Below are positions 1-7,634 of a DNA stretch of 64,000 nt, in pieces; positions within the stretch are counted from its first letter, which is position 1, and every line of letters starts with the position of its first letter. A program made the position numbers and the translations under genes. The notes beneath the pieces are model-generated. The model was not told where the DNA came from, ran no database searches, and saw nothing but the letters and a program-made list of their open reading frames with translations. Source of the DNA: Breviolum minutum Mf 1.05b.01 (taxonomy: Eukaryota; Sar; Dinophyceae; Suessiales; Symbiodiniaceae); the NCBI GenBank assembly GCA_000507305.1, contig DF239142.1, positions 1 through 64,000 of the forward strand, in the 5' to 3' direction.

Positions 1-157
1 CCTGACGGTCGCCGATATCCCTAACAACCCTTGAGTTACTCTCACGTGCGATCTCTTCATCAGAAATATCACCTTTGGGAGGTTCGTACTCAAGGTTCCC
101 TGCTGCTGCTACTTCCACCTTTCTACTCTGTGCAGGGTGCAAAGCAGAAAGGAGTTG
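1..157 (-). CDS. In-phase continuation of the copia polyprotein past a TGA
   Basis: Directly after the TGA at 160-158 the same phase stays open to the window edge (52 codons), reading QLLSALHPAQ followed by charged sequence ending near RDIGDRQ. This is what the linker between protease and integrase would look like. The TGA is therefore either a point mutation in a dead copy or a leaky stop; the sequence alone does not decide. Confidence 0.5.
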
Positions 158-1690
158 TCAGTATTCCACATCACGGAAAGAGGCCATTGGCTCTTTGAGC
201 TGTTTGGCCTTGGCATAAATGTCCTCGGTCAGTGGCATCACTTGGTGTCCTGCCGATGACCTCTCTAAGGGGATCAAGCGACATGGATCCACGTTCCGAA
301 ACACCGCCATGTCCGCCTCAAAGTCGATGATGGTCCCCAACTGACGTAGGGAATGAATGGAGAGAAGGATGGGTGCCTCCCCCTGATCGAGAGCATGCAC
401 TTTCATAGTGCCATGTTGCCCTGCCAGTGGGACACGAAGACTCGCCGTAGAAGCACATTGGTTGCGACTGGAATTTCCGAAGCCAAAGACGGGCCTGTCA
501 CTGAAGTCGATCTTTTCCACTCCTGGCTCCCCATGCCTGGCCTGGTTCAAGGCCACTACCTTCTCCAGCGCCTCAATCGACCCTACTGTGCGAGTCGCCC
601 CACCATCGATCACTGCCTTTCCTTGAGCCACCACCTGGTTCGTGGACAGCCAGCTTAACTGCTCCTTTGACTCAAACCTCCCATCAATCTGCTCGTTGAC
701 CATGGCCTCCGACAGGAAGGTCACAAAGGGAGCAGTCTCAGCTACCACATGAGCCTTCTCTCCATCCCTCGGCTTCTCCTTGCAATCAGCAATTTTGTGC
801 GGACCACCACAGCGAAAACACTTGATGCCGGAAGTTGGACGTGACATTTGCTTCCACAATCCCTGGTTGGATCCAGAGGACTGATATCCACTCGGGTTCA
901 CTGAGTAGTACTGCCTCGACATCTTGACTGCGTGTTGCCGTGCTCGTGCATCACGAAGTGTCCTCCTAGCATCTTGCATGGCAGCCAAAGCAGTCTGAGC
1001 TCGATCCTCCTCCACGGACATCACCTGGATATCTTCCGCTGAAAAACCTTCAGCCTCTAGCTGAAGGGGGTCCATGGCCTCATCAGACTCCTCCACTGTC
1101 TCGGATGCCCAATTCGCCAAGTATCGGCCCTTCTCAGCATCTCGCTTCCGAAGATCCACATCAGTCCAATGTTTGCGAAGCACCTCCTCAACGGCTCTCA
1201 CGCTGAAGTCTCCACGAAGTTCAGCCTGAAGGACGTTACGCTCCATCACCTCCAGACCTGAGTCCATGAAGAGGTACCATCCTTGGATGAAATCTGGCAA
1301 GATCTCAGGAAGATCTTGCCTGCCCCACTCACTGGTATCCGAATTTTCCTTGGTGCGAGGCTGCTGCTGCCAATCCTTTGGCTGCCAATAGTCACGGCTC
1401 TGCCATCCATAGTAATCCCAAGACTGCCATGAGTTCCATGACCACCCCTGGCTCGTGGCCTGATCCTCATGCTCATAGTGCTCTTCTTCCCCTTCATGTT
1501 CCGGGAAGTTCCATTGGTCATCCATGGTGTCTAACTCAATCGGTCGTCCTCCAACTGTGGCTGGTGAACTCGGAGGTCTCACTGAGCGACTCGCAGTTGA
1601 GGATGGCTTAGATTCAGCTCCACATCGACTGCTGCGCCCGTGTGTAGGCTTCCGCCTTGCGTAGTATGAAGTCTCCCATAGATTCTCCAC
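158..1690 (-). CDS. Copia-type Gag C-terminal region with zinc knuckle and aspartic protease
   Basis: A 510-codon frame. Order: an acidic, Trp/Tyr/Gln-rich linker near residues 55-115; a helical charged region (about 150-250); a CCHC knuckle near residues 290-302 reading CFRCGGPHKIADC, spaced C-x2-C-x3-H-x4-C, one residue shorter between Cys2 and His than the usual retroviral knuckle; then a protease-like segment with AVIDGGATRT near residue 360, where Gly replaces the usual Ser/Thr after the catalytic Asp, and a later hydrophobic strand with APILLSIHSLRQLG. Gag packages the element RNA; the protease matures the polyprotein. The frame begins inside the upstream Gag frame, so the annotated start is not a true start. 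Stop is TGA at 160-158. Confidence 0.8.
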   Translation of the reverse strand: MENLWETSYYARRKPTHGRSSRCGAESKPSSTASRSVRPPSSPATVGGRPIELDTMDDQWNFPEHEGEEEHYEHEDQATSQGWSWNSWQSWDYYGWQSRDYWQPKDWQQQPRTKENSDTSEWGRQDLPEILPDFIQGWYLFMDSGLEVMERNVLQAELRGDFSVRAVEEVLRKHWTDVDLRKRDAEKGRYLANWASETVEESDEAMDPLQLEAEGFSAEDIQVMSVEEDRAQTALAAMQDARRTLRDARARQHAVKMSRQYYSVNPSGYQSSGSNQGLWKQMSRPTSGIKCFRCGGPHKIADCKEKPRDGEKAHVVAETAPFVTFLSEAMVNEQIDGRFESKEQLSWLSTNQVVAQGKAVIDGGATRTVGSIEALEKVVALNQARHGEPGVEKIDFSDRPVFGFGNSSRNQCASTASLRVPLAGQHGTMKVHALDQGEAPILLSIHSLRQLGTIIDFEADMAVFRNVDPCRLIPLERSSAGHQVMPLTEDIYAKAKQLKEPMASFRDVEY

Positions 1691-2081
1691 GCATCCTCTT
1701 TGTCCCCTTGAAGTACCGAAGAAGTAATTCGCTCATCTCTGGCACTTTGGGTTGTCCACGTTCATCTCTCAAAGCTGCCACTAACTTGCGAACTCCTCCT
1801 TCATGTGAAAGCCAGTCAGCTGGACGACCAATCAAGATCCGACGAGCTGGTCCCTTCAGCTCTGATGCGATACGAGGACCGCAAAGATATCTCTTTTCTC
1901 TCACCACCGTCTGCTCGTAGAGCAAACATGACTCCACAAACTCCTCAAAGGACGTGGCCTCCCCCGACCACGTCGGAACCCCATCACGGTTCTTCTGCAC
2001 CGTGGATCCATTGGTGCTACCAGAGGACTCCGGCCGGCCTGGCAGGCCAGAGTACCAACCCTCATAGTGATTCATCACCAA
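1614..2081 (-). CDS. Copia-type Gag N-terminal region
   Basis: A 155-codon frame starting at ATG (2081) that runs into the 510-codon Gag-protease frame with a 76-base overlap in a different phase. It carries a mixed charged and hydrophobic region including WSGEATSFEEFVESCLLYE and a helix with LLRYFKGTKRMRGESMGDF, typical of copia Gag from dinoflagellate genomes as I know them. The natural product was probably one continuous Gag; a single-base indel around 1614-1640 would explain the phase change. A programmed frameshift is possible, but I see no slippery heptamer. Confidence 0.65.
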   Translation of the reverse strand: MVMNHYEGWYSGLPGRPESSGSTNGSTVQKNRDGVPTWSGEATSFEEFVESCLLYEQTVVREKRYLCGPRIASELKGPARRILIGRPADWLSHEGGVRKLVAALRDERGQPKVPEMSELLLRYFKGTKRMRGESMGDFILRKAEAYTRAQQSMWS

Positions 2082-2400
2082 GGCTCCGCTACCATGCAGG
2101 TAGCACCACTACCACAAAAGCTGGGATAAAGCCCGGCGTGGGTTTGTATCAAGTCACAGATCACAGAATCCGTATCCAAACACTCTACCCAAGACAGCCT
2201 GTAACGGCAGATATAGCAGTTATCTATGGCTATCAGCTAAGAATGATCGGGATACCGTGTGGCACTGTTTTGATCCATTAGACTTGCGTTCGGTGGTGAG
2301 AGAAACATCAGGAGGACCTAGAACACTTGAGTCCGAATGAAATCAACACACGATTACTCTCCACATCTACTCAGCAGCATAGCAATTTCAAGGAATCATC
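2082..2400 (-). other. Candidate 5' leader or LTR region of the copia element
   Basis: About 320 bases upstream of the Gag ATG without a convincing coding frame. It contains no member of the MITE families that fill the rest of the window, and it separates Gag from the first dense-repeat DNA at about 2.45 kb. No primer-binding site of the usual initiator-Met type was recognised, so LTR boundaries are not assigned. Confidence 0.3.
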
Positions 2401-2488
2401 CCAAGGACCCAAACAGAGCTTTTGAGTTTTAAGATTGTTGGGAATTTTAGATGGTTTACTAACCCTTCTGGGTAAACTAACATAGCGA

Positions 2489-2878
2489 TTGCTGGAATAT
2501 CCCCCATTTTCAACGAGTAAAATATCATCGACTCCTTCGGGGGACCCCCCTTTTCCAGCCGCCGCGATGTTACCAAGAGGGTACCCCAACGTCAAAAAGG
2601 CGTCCACCTTCACCGGTTGCCCCAAGGCCACAATTTACGAGTTTCCACATCAAGTCCTGACAGAAAATTTCGGGAGGTCGGATGTCAAGTTTGCGCCCAT
2701 TGGGGAAAGCCTTCCGGAAAAAACATGGCCTGAAAATGCGGGTGAAACGCGTTGTTTTCCATGGTGCTTAGCTGTGTTGCCTTCCGAAGAACTCCCAGCG
2801 CAGGGAATGTTTGGAGTCCAAAAACAAAATGGTGCAACCACAACTGGGGAATCGAACGATTTTCACCACATCCCCTAA
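2489..2878 (+). CDS. Weak open frame, possible exon(s)
   Basis: A 129-codon plus-strand frame without recognisable domain. Its left part overlaps sequence (2470-2520) that recurs inverted near 53,440-53,500, so at least that part is repeat-derived. Listed because it is the longest frame between the retrotransposon and the first good exon. It may be chance. Confidence 0.25.
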   Translation: MLEYPPFSTSKISSTPSGDPPFPAAAMLPRGYPNVKKASTFTGCPKATIYEFPHQVLTENFGRSDVKFAPIGESLPEKTWPENAGETRCFPWCLAVLPSEELPAQGMFGVQKQNGATTTGESNDFHHIP

Positions 2879-2910
2879 GAGAAGTGGGTGTGAAGATTCT
2901 AAGGGCTATG

Positions 2911-3022
2911 ATACTGTCGATTGTTGGAAGAAATCCGGCGAGAAAACCAGTTGAGGTGAAGGTATAATTGTTTCCCATTATTTACAAGGTTTTAGCACCA
3001 TCCAACCGGTGGGTATCTATTG
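2911..3022. mobile_element. Family C MITE, diverged copy
   Basis: Starts ATACTGTCGATTG (family terminus ATACTGTTGATGG) and carries the shared interior with GAAATCCGGCGAGAAAACC, CAGTTGAGGTGAAGG and CCAACCGGTGG. The right terminus is degraded. Confidence 0.65.
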
Positions 3023-3209
3023 TTTGTTTGGATTCCCAGGTTTTGGTCCAAATTGCACCAAATTACCATGGTGAAGGTTCGACCTTTTTTTCTCTTCCAA
3101 GGTAGGCAATCTTGAAATTAAAATGCCTTTATGAATCAAGGCATTACTATCATTACTCCTCACTACTGGATGATTAAAAATTCTTCACCCAATGTGTTTT
3201 TTCTTGCAG

Positions 3210-3288
3210 AAAATTCCAACTTTGGACCACCTTAGCGACCCCATTGTGCTGCTGCCTTTTGTTGGCTCTCAGCTTCGGGAAAGGTTGA
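3210..3288 (+). CDS. Small exon, unknown protein
   Basis: Preceded by a pyrimidine tract ending TTTTTTCTTGCAG, a standard acceptor. The exon is open in the phase reading KIPTLDHLSDPIVLLPF and ends at GAT|GTAAAA, a plausible donor; read through, it stops at TAA 3291-3293. A family A element begins 30 bases downstream. No family recognised. It could be the first visible exon of a plus-strand gene continuing through 4.6-6.4 kb. Confidence 0.5.
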
Positions 3289-3318
3289 TGTAAAAACTCG
3301 GAGAATGATGAAACATGA

Positions 3319-3416
3319 CTAGGTGGTGGTTTCAAATATTTTTTATTTTCACCCCTACCTGTGGAAATGATTCAAGTTGACTAATATTTTTCAAATGGGT
3401 TGAAACCACCAACTAG
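3319..3416. mobile_element. Family A MITE with 4-bp target duplication
   Basis: Terminal inverted repeats CTAGGTGGTGGTTTCAA and TTGAAACCACCAACTAG; flanked by ATGA on both sides (3315-3318 and 3417-3420). Reference copy for family A in this window. Confidence 0.9.
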
Positions 3417-3430
3417 ATGATGAAGCCAAT

Positions 3431-3566
3431 GACTGGGATTTTCTGTAGGTTGGTGATTTTTTTGGGGGATTCGATCCCATGGGATTCATCACCATCAAAT
3501 CAAACCACCTTTTGGGAGAATATGTTTGGAACTTTTGGAAAAGCATCGAACAGTCGCAAATCCAAG
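3431..3566. mobile_element. Family F MITE
   Basis: Family F interior (GATTCGATCCCATGGGATTC, then CATCGAACAGTCGC) ending CAAATCCAAG, the inverted form of the CTTGGATTTG start seen in other copies. The left terminus is diverged. Confidence 0.75.
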
Positions 3567-3596
3567 ATGAAGATTGTGAAGCTTTATTTATTTCAG

Positions 3597-3680
3597 ATGG
3601 TCAGGATTGAAAGATCTCAGTTCTTACGAAACCTTCCATGGGTGTTTTGTCTAAGTTCAGTTCTTCGGCCAAAAAAAACT
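3597..3680 (+). CDS. Possible small exon
   Basis: Follows TTTATTTATTTCAG, an acceptor-like tract just after the family F element, and is open for 28 codons starting MVRIERSQFLRNLPW. No domain; short open frames of this length are common by chance. Confidence 0.3.
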
Positions 3681-4150
3681 ACCTAGACAACATGCAGTCC
3701 TGAAATTTCCACGTCCTAGCAAAAAATCTGAAATTTTGCAGCTAAATGGTTTGATGTAAAAAGATTCGATACGGGACAGGATGCTTCTTTTGTTTCTCTA
3801 AATTTTGAGTGTTTGAATGATGCGACGGAAAAGGAATGATTATCCTGAAATGTTGACAAATAGATGGGGGTCCCCCCAAAATGACTATAGCCAAAAACGG
3901 AAGCCGCTTATATGATACATCTTCCAAGGCCCATCATTTTTGGTATCTAGTTGTGGAAAATGTTTGGGGGATTAGGCTCTGCCACCCGCAAGGAGGTCTC
4001 AAACCTGTCATTTTAAATAGTGGCAGAAGCTACCTTCACCTCACGTGGTTTTCTTGACAAGGCAGATATTTCCGCTTCCAACCATGAAAAACTCTAACGG
4101 CCTTTAAGAATCTCCCAATCTTTGGGGGAAGGGTTTCCACTTCTATTTAA

Positions 4151-4297
4151 CAAGGGGTGGTTTCAAAGATTTTTTTCCCTGTAAATGGATCCCATTTGAC
4201 TTGCGCATATTTTTCAAATGGCTTGGTGAAAAACCACCAACTAGTAAACAAATGGGTCGGTTCAGATTTCTGAACCATCAACAGTACTACCAGGTTT
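4151..4297. mobile_element. Family A MITE followed by a family C terminus
   Basis: Family A copy 4151-4244 (GGGTGGTTTCAAAG to AACCACCAACTAG, flanks TTAAC/TAAAC) joined to a solitary family C right end containing TTTCTGAACCATCAACAG. Confidence 0.75.
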
Positions 4298-4437
4298 CCT
4301 TAGTTTTTGGTCATTCCTGTACCGCCGGTCTTGCTCCCGCATGGCCGTCCTTCCCGACGGCGAAAGTGATGATGGAGCAACCGGCGAATTGGAACAGGAT
4401 CTCCGGCGCATCCAGCTGTTGTGAATGGGTAAACCTA

Positions 4438-4598
4438 CCCCCCCCGGTCCTAACGTACCCACCCCCCCCCGGTCTAAAAACAGAAGGCCTTATTTGATTC
4501 CAGGGCTTATCGTAAAACCATTGCTTTCTCTTTAGGCCGGCTTATTAAACAATTGTTAACCTGAGGGTGGTACGTTACCGGGGGGGCACCAACACTAG
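4438..4598. mobile_element. Family O inverted-repeat element (single copy here)
   Basis: Left arm with CCCCGGTCCTAACGTACC and right arm with GGTGGTACGTTACCGGGG form an imperfect inverted repeat around an AT-rich centre, then CACCAACACTAG. The right end supplies an AG directly before the next exon. Confidence 0.6.
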
Positions 4599-4729
4599 CT
4601 GGGGGAGATTCCAAGAGACAGTTTCGGCCACTCAAACTCAGGTTGGTAGAGTTATGTGTGGCCGCTGTAAAAAATCATGGGTTGAACAATGAGGGATTAT
4701 TTGTCATAGCCTTTTTACAAAGGAATACC
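4599..4729 (+). CDS. Small exon, unknown helical protein
   Basis: Begins right after the CACTAG end of the family O element. Reads two bases then GGDSKRQFRPLKLRLVELC and an amphipathic stretch ending GLFVIAFLQRN, 43 codons without a stop; ends at ACC|GTATTG. It leaves phase 0, matching the next exon at 4921. No family recognised; the alternating Leu/Val and charged pattern suggests an alpha-helical domain. Confidence 0.5.
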
Positions 4730-4920
4730 GTATTGAAAACCCACCAGAATTTTGGCCCAAAAAAAGGAGTTTGACCAAAAGTGCAACTTTGGAAGAAACT
4801 ACGTTTCCTTTTGGGGCCCGGTAACTTTTCAGGGGCTAGCTGTTAAACTTCCCGGGATTTATTTTTTTTTGCCGACCAAAAAAAATTGTCCGCAAAAAAA
4901 CCGCCGAAAATAAACGAAAG

Positions 4921-5027
4921 GACGAAATTGGAACCCAGAACCGCGATGTGTTGAGGAGTTTCTACTCACTATTGGACCTGGTGGCCCTGTCTCTGGGCAG
5001 AAAAAGCGGGGAGGAATGTTTTCCAAG
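4921..5027 (+). CDS. Small exon, unknown protein
   Basis: After an AAAG acceptor the phase 0 frame reads DEIGTQNRDVLRSFYSLLD and stays open through LGRKSGEECFP; ends at CCAAG|GTTG. It joins the 4599-4729 exon in phase, giving about 79 continuous codons. Same unknown gene. Confidence 0.5.
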
Positions 5028-5075
5028 GTTGTTTTTTTTCCACCTGGAACCCATTTTTGACCTCTATTTTTGAAG

Positions 5076-5273
5076 GGACCCAACCCCTCAAAACAAGGCC
5101 TTGTCGATCCAAAAGAAGGGGTCATCAAAGGGTTCCAGGCATATAAAGGACCACAGGTTGTGTCTGAAACTTGTCTGTAAGACACTATGGTGGATGCCCC
5201 CAAAAAAGAGCTGAAACTCGTCAATACCAGTGCCATGTATCAGCGCTGGTTTTTCGCCAAGCAGTATCCATGA
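5076..5273 (+). CDS. Exon-like segment with an in-frame TAA
   Basis: One phase reads GPNPSKQGLVDPKEGVIKG to a TAA (5178-5180), then continues in the same phase with DTMVDAPKKELKLVNTSAM to TGA at 5271-5273. Either two exons abut here (GTAAGA around the TAA is a usable donor), or the copy is mutated. An alternative phase fits the preceding exon end better up to the same point. Part of 5040-5110 resembles sequence near 25,840. Confidence 0.35.
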
Positions 5274-5620
5274 AATTGACTATTTTTTGAAGGTATGGAA
5301 CTGTGTTGGGGAAGCTTTTGCCCCGAAATTTTCGGCTTTCAGTTGGAATTCCGACTCACAAAATCTCGAAAAAATGGGTGGAAATTTCACATCCAAAGCC
5401 TGAAATTATCATAGACAAAGCCTGGTGACTGGAGAGTTCCCAAAACAAAAACTATACCCTTTTAAAGAAAGTGGTTTTTGAGGATATGATTGCCTGGAAC
5501 CTGGAAAATTATATTCACAGATGGTTGCATAACAGTTGGAGGACTGGAAATCATGAGACAAAAAAATTGTGTTTCACCATGTCCAAGCAATGAAAAAGAT
5601 CCTTCTGTTTTACTTTCCAG

Positions 5621-5692
5621 GTCCAGGATGTCTCTAAACATGATGTCGGCCAACCAAAATCCAATGGTGAAACCAACGGCTGGTTCACCTGA
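5621..5692 (+). CDS. Possible terminal exon
   Basis: Preceded by CCTTCTGTTTTACTTTCCAG, a strong acceptor tract. The first phase reads VQDVSKHDVGQPKSNGETNG and stops at TGA; a second phase is open to 5740. No domain. Confidence 0.35.
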   Translation, partial: VQDVSKHDVGQPKSNGETNGWFT

Positions 5693-5726
5693 AGTCATCT
5701 CCCAAGAAACAGGAGAAACATCTACT

Positions 5727-5874
5727 CCTGGATTCGTTTAGTTTTGGTCATTTTTTAGGGATTCGATTCCCACGAAAAGTTTGAGTCCACCATGGAATTC
5801 ACCCACCATTTGGGTGGGAGACTATGGGACTGGGACGGTTTTCTTTTCGCATCTTTTGCTTAGCAAAATCCAAG
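5727..5874. mobile_element. Family F MITE
   Basis: Begins CCTGGATTCGTTTAG and ends GCAAAATCCAAG, with the family GATTCGATTCCCA and CACCATTTGGG interior segments. Confidence 0.7.
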
Positions 5875-5935
5875 TCTAGAAGCAATGCTTGGCTTTTGGT
5901 TTTTTCGGCTTCCAGGATAATTGCCTTTGTCAACA

Positions 5936-6096
5936 AGATGGGCCCCGAAAACCAGTTTATAAACTGGGGCGTAAATGTCCCTTATCACTAGGGTCTTTTC
6001 ACCCCTATAAATCCCTTATAAGTACAGTTTTTGAACCCCAGCTACCCTAGAACCCCATAAAAACATATGTATAAAGCCATTTATAGTGGTTGCAAA
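5936..6096. mobile_element. Family K MITE
   Basis: Left end AGATGGGCCCCGAAAACCAG as in the 11.7 and 12.4 kb copies, with CCCCTATAAATCCCTTATAA-type interior. The right end is eroded. Confidence 0.6.
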
Positions 6097-6114
6097 ATCA
6101 GAATCAAGGGACAA

Positions 6115-6252
6115 TTGGGTGTACCCCTAGCAGTGTACCCATGGTATCTATGAGAAGTTCTCGGATGGGATTCTTGGGGATTATAACTAACCCATAAATA
6201 CCCACGAAGTATAGGGGCTTATATAGGGATTTCTCATAGGGGTACATCCAAC
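6115..6252. mobile_element. Inverted-repeat element P (single copy)
   Basis: Arms TGGGTGTACCCCTAG and ATAGGGGTACATCCAA face each other around an AT-rich core. No second copy was noticed, so mobility is inferred only from structure. Confidence 0.45.
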
Positions 6253-6323
6253 TACGGTATCCCCTGAAAAAAAATAGCGCATTTCCAACCGGTTTTCGGT
6301 GAGTTTTCAAATTTTCGGTGCAG

Positions 6324-6422
6324 TTTTTCGGTTTTCGTCCATCGCCCTCCAAGGCCATGCATCGTTTGGTGGAAGAAGAGCTTCGCGAGTTAAGCGCCAA
6401 AAGGGTGGAACGTTTCGGTCAG
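6324..6422 (+). CDS. Small exon, coiled helix protein
   Basis: After TTCGGTGCAG the frame reads FFGFRPSPSKAMHRL then a strongly charged helix (VEEELRELSAKRVERFGQ). It is 99 nt, phase 0 at both ends, and closes at TCAG|GTGGGG. Probably the same plus-strand gene as the 4.6-5.0 kb exons. The family D element that follows reaches exactly to the next open stretch at 6632. Confidence 0.55.
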
Positions 6423-6455
6423 GTGGGGGGGCACCGGCGGGGGCGATTGGTTTCC

Positions 6456-6631
6456 CTGGAGGAGCATCCCAGTGACTTGGTTCAGTGGTTAAGAATCATG
6501 GCGATCGTTGTTGTTGTCCCCCTAAGGATCGGGTTGTGTGTCCCGACCCCTTCCAAATGGCCAATATACATGGCTTATAAATGGGGGTGATCCGATCACC
6601 ACTGAACCATCCACCGGGATAATCCTCCAAG
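6456..6631. mobile_element. Family D MITE filling most of an intron
   Basis: Termini CTGGAGGAGCATCCCAG and CCGGGATAATCCTCCAAG; interior GGTTCAGTGGTTAAGAATC and CTTCCAAATGGCC as in other copies. With 33 upstream bases starting GTGGGG it would make an intron ending at the element's own CCAAG. Confidence 0.8.
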
Positions 6632-6993
6632 TTGGGGGGAAACCAGTGGCTTTTGTGGAAAGGTTGTGGGGGGTTGGTGGAGGATAGATCCGGTTCGGTT
6701 GATCCGATATGTTTGTTAAGGTTGTTTGATTTTCGGATTCGATCCTATGGTAAACAAAAAAAGCAGTATAACATCATCATTTTTGAAAAAAATATGTTTG
6801 GTTCACTTTTATGGAGCTACTTTAGAGATACTGTTTGTAAATGTGATTTGGCTTTAATATGGCTATCTTGAAATATATCCATTCAACAACCAAGTTGATG
6901 AGTGTTTATAGCTGCGGGCTTCAAAGGTCTTCCTTCTAACGAAACCCCCAGGATGTGCTGGAGATGTTTTTTTTGTTGGCAAGATTGATCAGC

Positions 6994-7125
6994 TTATGGT
7001 TAATTGATGGTTTGGGGCCCGGTGGTTTGGATTCCTGGGTCCCATCCCCTGATGAAAGGGATTGCTACTTAGGGGTACCCCTAGAATCCCAAGCCACCGA
7101 GCCCCAAACCACCCATCTACCATTA
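6994..7125. mobile_element. Family I MITE
   Basis: Long inverted repeat: GATGGTTTGGGGCCCGGTGG at the left, CCACCGAGCCCCAAACCACC at the right. Other copies at 38.90 and 55.47 kb. Confidence 0.75.
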
Positions 7126-7164
7126 GTTGAATTGATTAGGTACACAAATCATCGGAAATTTCAG

Positions 7165-7224
7165 GAGCCCACCCCCCCAAAGGCAGCCCAGGAAATAGCC
7201 GGCCGTTTTTTCGGTGATTATTGA
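7165..7224 (+). CDS. Possible terminal micro-exon
   Basis: After GGAAATTTCAG the frame reads EPTPPKAAQEIAGRFFGDY and stops at TGA 7222-7224. 20 codons only; no domain. Confidence 0.35.
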   Translation, partial: EPTPPKAAQEIAGRFFGDY

Positions 7225-7525
7225 GATCCTGAAAAACCTCTCAATAAGGCCCTATTTCCTGGGGGTCTGGCATTGGGGGGGACCATTGAATTTTTCTAAC
7301 TCCTCATGGGAAACCGAAGTGACATGAGTAGAACTAGTAAAAATTTTAGATGTAGGATTCCGTAATTTCTCCCGATTCGCCCGAAAAGAAAGGGTTAGTT
7401 GGTTGATGTAGGGGGGGCATCATACTATCCTCTAGATCCTGTAGACGTGTGGAAATAGTAGGAAAATATCAATAGATATCAATTGGGGCATGCCGTTCGA
7501 CCTTGGTGCACAGTGGGTACATCAT

Positions 7526-7634
7526 CTAGGTGGTGGCAACTCAAATATTTTTGGAATTTTCACCCCTAAAATTGGGGAAGGTTTCCAATTTGACGAGCAT
7601 ATTTTTTAGATGGGTTGGTTCAACCACCAACCAG
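7526..7634. mobile_element. Family A MITE with target duplication and a paralogous empty site
   Basis: CTAGGTGGTGGCAACTC to CAACCACCAACCAG, flanked by TCAT on each side (7522-7525, 7635-7638). The flanking sequence joined without the element resembles a related uninterrupted stretch at about 12,565-12,612, which serves as an empty-site paralogue. Confidence 0.9.

Larger units (their letters stand above)
1..2400 (-). mobile_element. Ty1/copia-like LTR retrotransposon, 5' part (gag-protease), truncated by window edge
   Basis: Minus-strand element containing an N-terminal Gag reading frame (2081-1614), a main Gag-protease frame (1690-158) and an in-phase continuation to base 1. Integrase, reverse transcriptase and RNase H would lie further left, outside the window. 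The unit is disabled as written: a one-base frame change lies between the first two frames and a TGA interrupts the third. Composition is GC-richer and MITE-free compared with the rest of the window, consistent with a fairly recent insertion. No LTR pair can be shown because only one side is present. Element class is inferred from the zinc knuckle plus aspartic protease order. Confidence 0.8.
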
